Assembly (NCBI GenBank): GCA_011525625.1
Contig: WYAX01000004.1
Span: 1-64,000, forward strand
DNA: 64,000 nucleotides
From: Nitrospira defluvii
Lineage (GTDB): Bacteria > Nitrospirota > Nitrospiria > Nitrospirales > Nitrospiraceae
Direction: 5' to 3'
How positions within the stretch are numbered: position 1 is the first letter of the stretch; each line of letters begins with the position of its first letter. Position numbers and translations under genes: made by a program. The notes beneath the pieces were generated by a model. The model was not told the origin of the DNA and ran no database searches. It saw only the letters and a program-made list of their open reading frames with translations. Of the stretch, positions 62,104 through 64,000 are shown in pieces.

Positions 62104-62330
62104 GCCGTCAGTTGGGTCTCCTGACTTGCGGATCGTCGTTTCCCTGCACCTTCCCAGCGAGCGTGAAGCGTGAAGCGTCGTTCGTGAAGCGTTCAGAGGG
62201 CGACCTCCTGCGCTTCACGAGATACGATTCACGAACCACACCGCTCGCCAGTGGCTTACTGCAGAGTCACTCCCCGCTTACAGTGGCGGCACCGTGATGG
62301 AGTTGCACCATCTTCCCCGACGCTGACGGC
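62104..62330 (-). ncRNA. Cobalamin riboswitch with hairpin insertion
   Basis: The closing stem P1 is perfect: GCCGUCAG (62330-62323) with CUGACGGC (62111-62104). In order between them are GGUGCAACUCC, GCCGCCACUGUAAGCGGGGAGUG, AGUAAGCCACUGG, UGGGAAGG and CCGCAAGUCAGGAGACC, which are the conserved core strings of cobalamin (AdoCbl-class) riboswitches. The peripheral stem GCGAGCG (62248-62242) with CGCUCGC (62163-62157) is extended by a 78-base insert related to the GTGAAACG repeats. It controls btuB and probably the following eleven genes. Confidence 0.88.
62164..62241. repeat. GTGAAACG-type hairpin repeat, copy 3 (inside riboswitch)
   Basis: CGTGAAGCG and CGCTTCACG form a perfect 9-bp stem around a 20-odd base centre, and outer CGTGAAt...CGCTTCACG segments pair imperfectly. 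The element sits exactly in the loop of the riboswitch stem GCGAGCG/CGCTCGC, leaving the core motifs untouched. Confidence 0.65.
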
Positions 62331-62417
62331 GTCTTCCTGACACTCCGCTCTCCAATAATGACGCGCCCCTGCTTCTCACACGGGTGGGCCGGCGCGAACC
62401 CCTCCCGCAACATCCGA

Positions 62418-63314
62418 TCACCCCCTGAACGGCATCCCTTGCCTCGGCAATGTAATCCGAGGCAAGCCAGACTGCGGATGCGCATCGATCAACACCTCGC
62501 AGCCGTACACTTCTTGTAACACCTCCACCGACATGACCTCGGCGGGAGCACCGATCGTACGTACCTGCCCCGCCCTTACCATGGCCACTCGATCGCAATA
62601 CTGGCTGGCGAGATTGAGGTCGTGCGACACGATCACCACCGTCAACCCGCGCTCGTCGCAGAGTCGGCGCAGGGTCGAACAAATGGCCAACTGGTGCTGC
62701 AGATCCAGAAATGCCGTCGGTTCATCGAGCAGCAGCACTCGAGGCGCTTGCGCCAAGGCCCGCGCAATCATGGTGCGCTGACGTTCTCCTCCGGACAGAT
62801 CGGTGACGGCGCGCCCGGCGAGATGCACGATGTCCATCGTGGCCATGGCCTGCGAGGCCGCCTGGCAATCCTCTCGATCCTCCCAGCCGAAGCCCAGACT
62901 CCATCCCGCTTGTCGACGGTGGGGGAATCGCCCCATCAAGACCGTCTCTGCGACCGTGAACGGAAACATCTGGGGGCTGTCCTGCGGCACCACCGCGACG
63001 GACTGCGCCACCAGCTCGTGAGAGAGGCTGCGCAACGGTCGTCCGAACAGGGCGATCTCCCCTTCCTGCGGCACAACCAATTTCGCCAACAGTTTCAGCA
63101 ACGAGGTTTTGCCGGACCCATTCGGCCCGACGATGCCCAGGATCTCGCCTTGCGCAACCTCCAGCGTCACATCTCGAAGCACCCAGGGCTCTCCCTGCGA
63201 TCGCGAGGCTCCGTAACGAAAATGCACCTCGCGAACCGCATAGGCATGGTGCACCACCGGACCTGACTCTCGATCTCCAGCCAGAGTCTGAGCGGCGTGG
63301 TCGATCCACGTCAT
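62418..63314 (-). CDS. btuD: ABC transporter ATP-binding protein (BtuD/FecE type)
   Basis: A 298-aa ATPase for a corrinoid or siderophore importer. Walker A is GPNGSGKTS, Q-loop PQD, signature LSGGERQRTMIARAL, Walker B VLLLDEPTAFLD and switch VSHD. The start at 63314 overlaps the permease stop by 4 bp. B12 as substrate is inferred from the neighbouring riboswitch and cobamide genes; sequence alone cannot exclude iron-siderophore transport. Confidence 0.85.
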   Translation of the reverse strand: MTWIDHAAQTLAGDRESGPVVHHAYAVREVHFRYGASRSQGEPWVLRDVTLEVAQGEILGIVGPNGSGKTSLLKLLAKLVVPQEGEIALFGRPLRSLSHELVAQSVAVVPQDSPQMFPFTVAETVLMGRFPHRRQAGWSLGFGWEDREDCQAASQAMATMDIVHLAGRAVTDLSGGERQRTMIARALAQAPRVLLLDEPTAFLDLQHQLAICSTLRRLCDERGLTVVIVSHDLNLASQYCDRVAMVRAGQVRTIGAPAEVMSVEVLQEVYGCEVLIDAHPQSGLPRITLPRQGMPFRG

Positions 63315-64000
63315 GCTAATCGATCCTTTCGCCATACCAGCAGATAGACGAAGAACGGGCCACCGGCTAACGCCGTGATCACCCCGACCGGCACTTCCGA
63401 CGGCACAAACAGCGTACGCGCCACCGTGTCCGCCGCCATCAAGAACATGCCGCCGACTAAGGCCGAGGCCGGCAACAACAATCGGTGGTCGGCTCCGAGC
63501 ACGAGACGGACGGCGTGGGGCACGATCATGCCGATGAAGCCGATCATGCCGCTGAACGACACCACGGCCCCGGTCATCAGGGCCGACACCAGAAAGATGA
63601 ACCGTTTGACACGTTCCGTGTCGATACCCAGCGAGCGCGCCGGCTCTTCGCCCAAGGCCAGAATATTGAGCACCCGGACCTGCTTGAAGAGCAGCAGCAG
63701 CCCGACCAGCAGATAGCCGGACAAGGCCGCCAGCACCGGGTAGGCCGGGGCGGTGAGCGACCCCATCAACCACGCCATCATGCCGAACGACCGATTCGGC
63801 TCCATAATGGAGGTGATGAACATGATGAGCGCAGAGAAAATCGCATTGAGGATGACCCCGGCCAGGAGCACCGAGTGAATCGGCAGACGCTCACGGGTCG
63901 CCGCCATCCGATAGATCACCGCGAGGGCCACCAGGCCGCCCATAAATCCGCACACCGGCAGGATCGACAGCGCCAGCACCGTCGTTCCGATGCCGAACAA
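63311..64000 (-). CDS. btuC: ABC transporter permease (BtuC/FecD type), 3' part
   Basis: The last about 230 residues of a FecCD-family permease; the start lies beyond the right edge. Typical segments are ILPVCGFMGGLVALAVIYRMA, LPIHSVLLAGVILNAIFSALI, the EEPARSLGI coupling loop contacted by the ATPase, and GFIGMIVPHAVRLVLGADHRLLLPASALVGG. It pairs with the ATPase gene by a 4-bp overlap. A periplasmic binding protein, if present, would lie outside the window. Confidence 0.87.
   Translation of the reverse strand: MFGIGTTVLALSILPVCGFMGGLVALAVIYRMAATRERLPIHSVLLAGVILNAIFSALIMFITSIMEPNRSFGMMAWLMGSLTAPAYPVLAALSGYLLVGLLLLFKQVRVLNILALGEEPARSLGIDTERVKRFIFLVSALMTGAVVSFSGMIGFIGMIVPHAVRLVLGADHRLLLPASALVGGMFLMAADTVARTLFVPSEVPVGVITALAGGPFFVYLLVWRKDRLA

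Overview
The window reads as chromosomal DNA of a free-living Gram-negative bacterium of moderately high GC. The best fit is the Nitrospira lineage (Nitrospirota). This is an inference from gene content (LptF/LptG and LpxD for an outer membrane, a Pil-Chp-type chemosensory operon, a FAD/Fe-S oxidase with a small dihaem cytochrome, a B12 operon) and from an intergenic repeat whose translation contains DARTPLADFF, which I recall from Nitrospira genomes. No rRNA, tRNA, CRISPR array or complete insertion sequence was seen.

Layout. 1-6431 (minus) is a type I restriction-modification island, hsdM-hsdS-rhuM-(hsdR'/hsdS' scar)-DNA-binding protein-doc-hsdR, with hsdR cut by the left edge. 6611-8656 is a decaying accessory patch: a secreted NPINP-repeat protein and a degraded copy of its end, an MntA/HepT pair with frameshifted HepT, and a BrnT/BrnA pair with a nonsense codon in BrnT. 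8656-14934 holds a membrane GAF-histidine kinase, a small lipoprotein and a RecB-like nuclease/SF1 helicase fusion. 15002-17110 is a broken MocR-like regulator facing an EamA exporter. 17438-19399 is a trypsin-like protein with six C-terminal repeats, followed by a secreted beta-propeller, a DAACS carrier, a WYL regulator and an operon for an FAD/Fe-S 2-hydroxyacid oxidase, a dihaem cytochrome and a MoaD-like protein. A D-2-hydroxyacid dehydrogenase is divergent from that operon.

28343-36238 has a TPR protein, a cold-shock protein and an envelope run on the plus strand (lptF, lptG, fabF, an acyl carrier protein with a histone-H1-like tail, lpxD). 50045 down to 37073 (minus) is one chemosensory operon: a periplasmic haem DUF3365 protein, a PilH-like regulator, CheW, an MCP, a three-HPt CheA with its own receiver, two more CheW-like proteins, a receiver/coiled-coil protein, and two proteins carrying HPt-like domains without the phospho-accepting histidine, one fused to an HD-GYP c-di-GMP phosphodiesterase domain. 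No cheR or cheB is present.

62064 down to 50437 (minus) is a twelve-gene late-cobamide and salvage operon: btuB, cbiA, cobO, a Cys-rich CWC protein, pduO, cobU, cobT, cobS, cbiB, cobD, cbiZ, cobQ. It is preceded by a cobalamin riboswitch and, upstream, by btuD and a partial btuC. Together these import corrinoids, remodel them (CbiZ), adenosylate and amidate the ring, and attach the lower ligand.

Three families of short mobile-looking sequence run through the window: long GTGAAACG-type hairpins (one inside a peripheral loop of the riboswitch, one supplying a cytochrome's C-terminus), a 126-bp element with 10-bp terminal inverted repeats, and a GCCTGCCCTGAGC-type repeat inserted in frame in hsdM.
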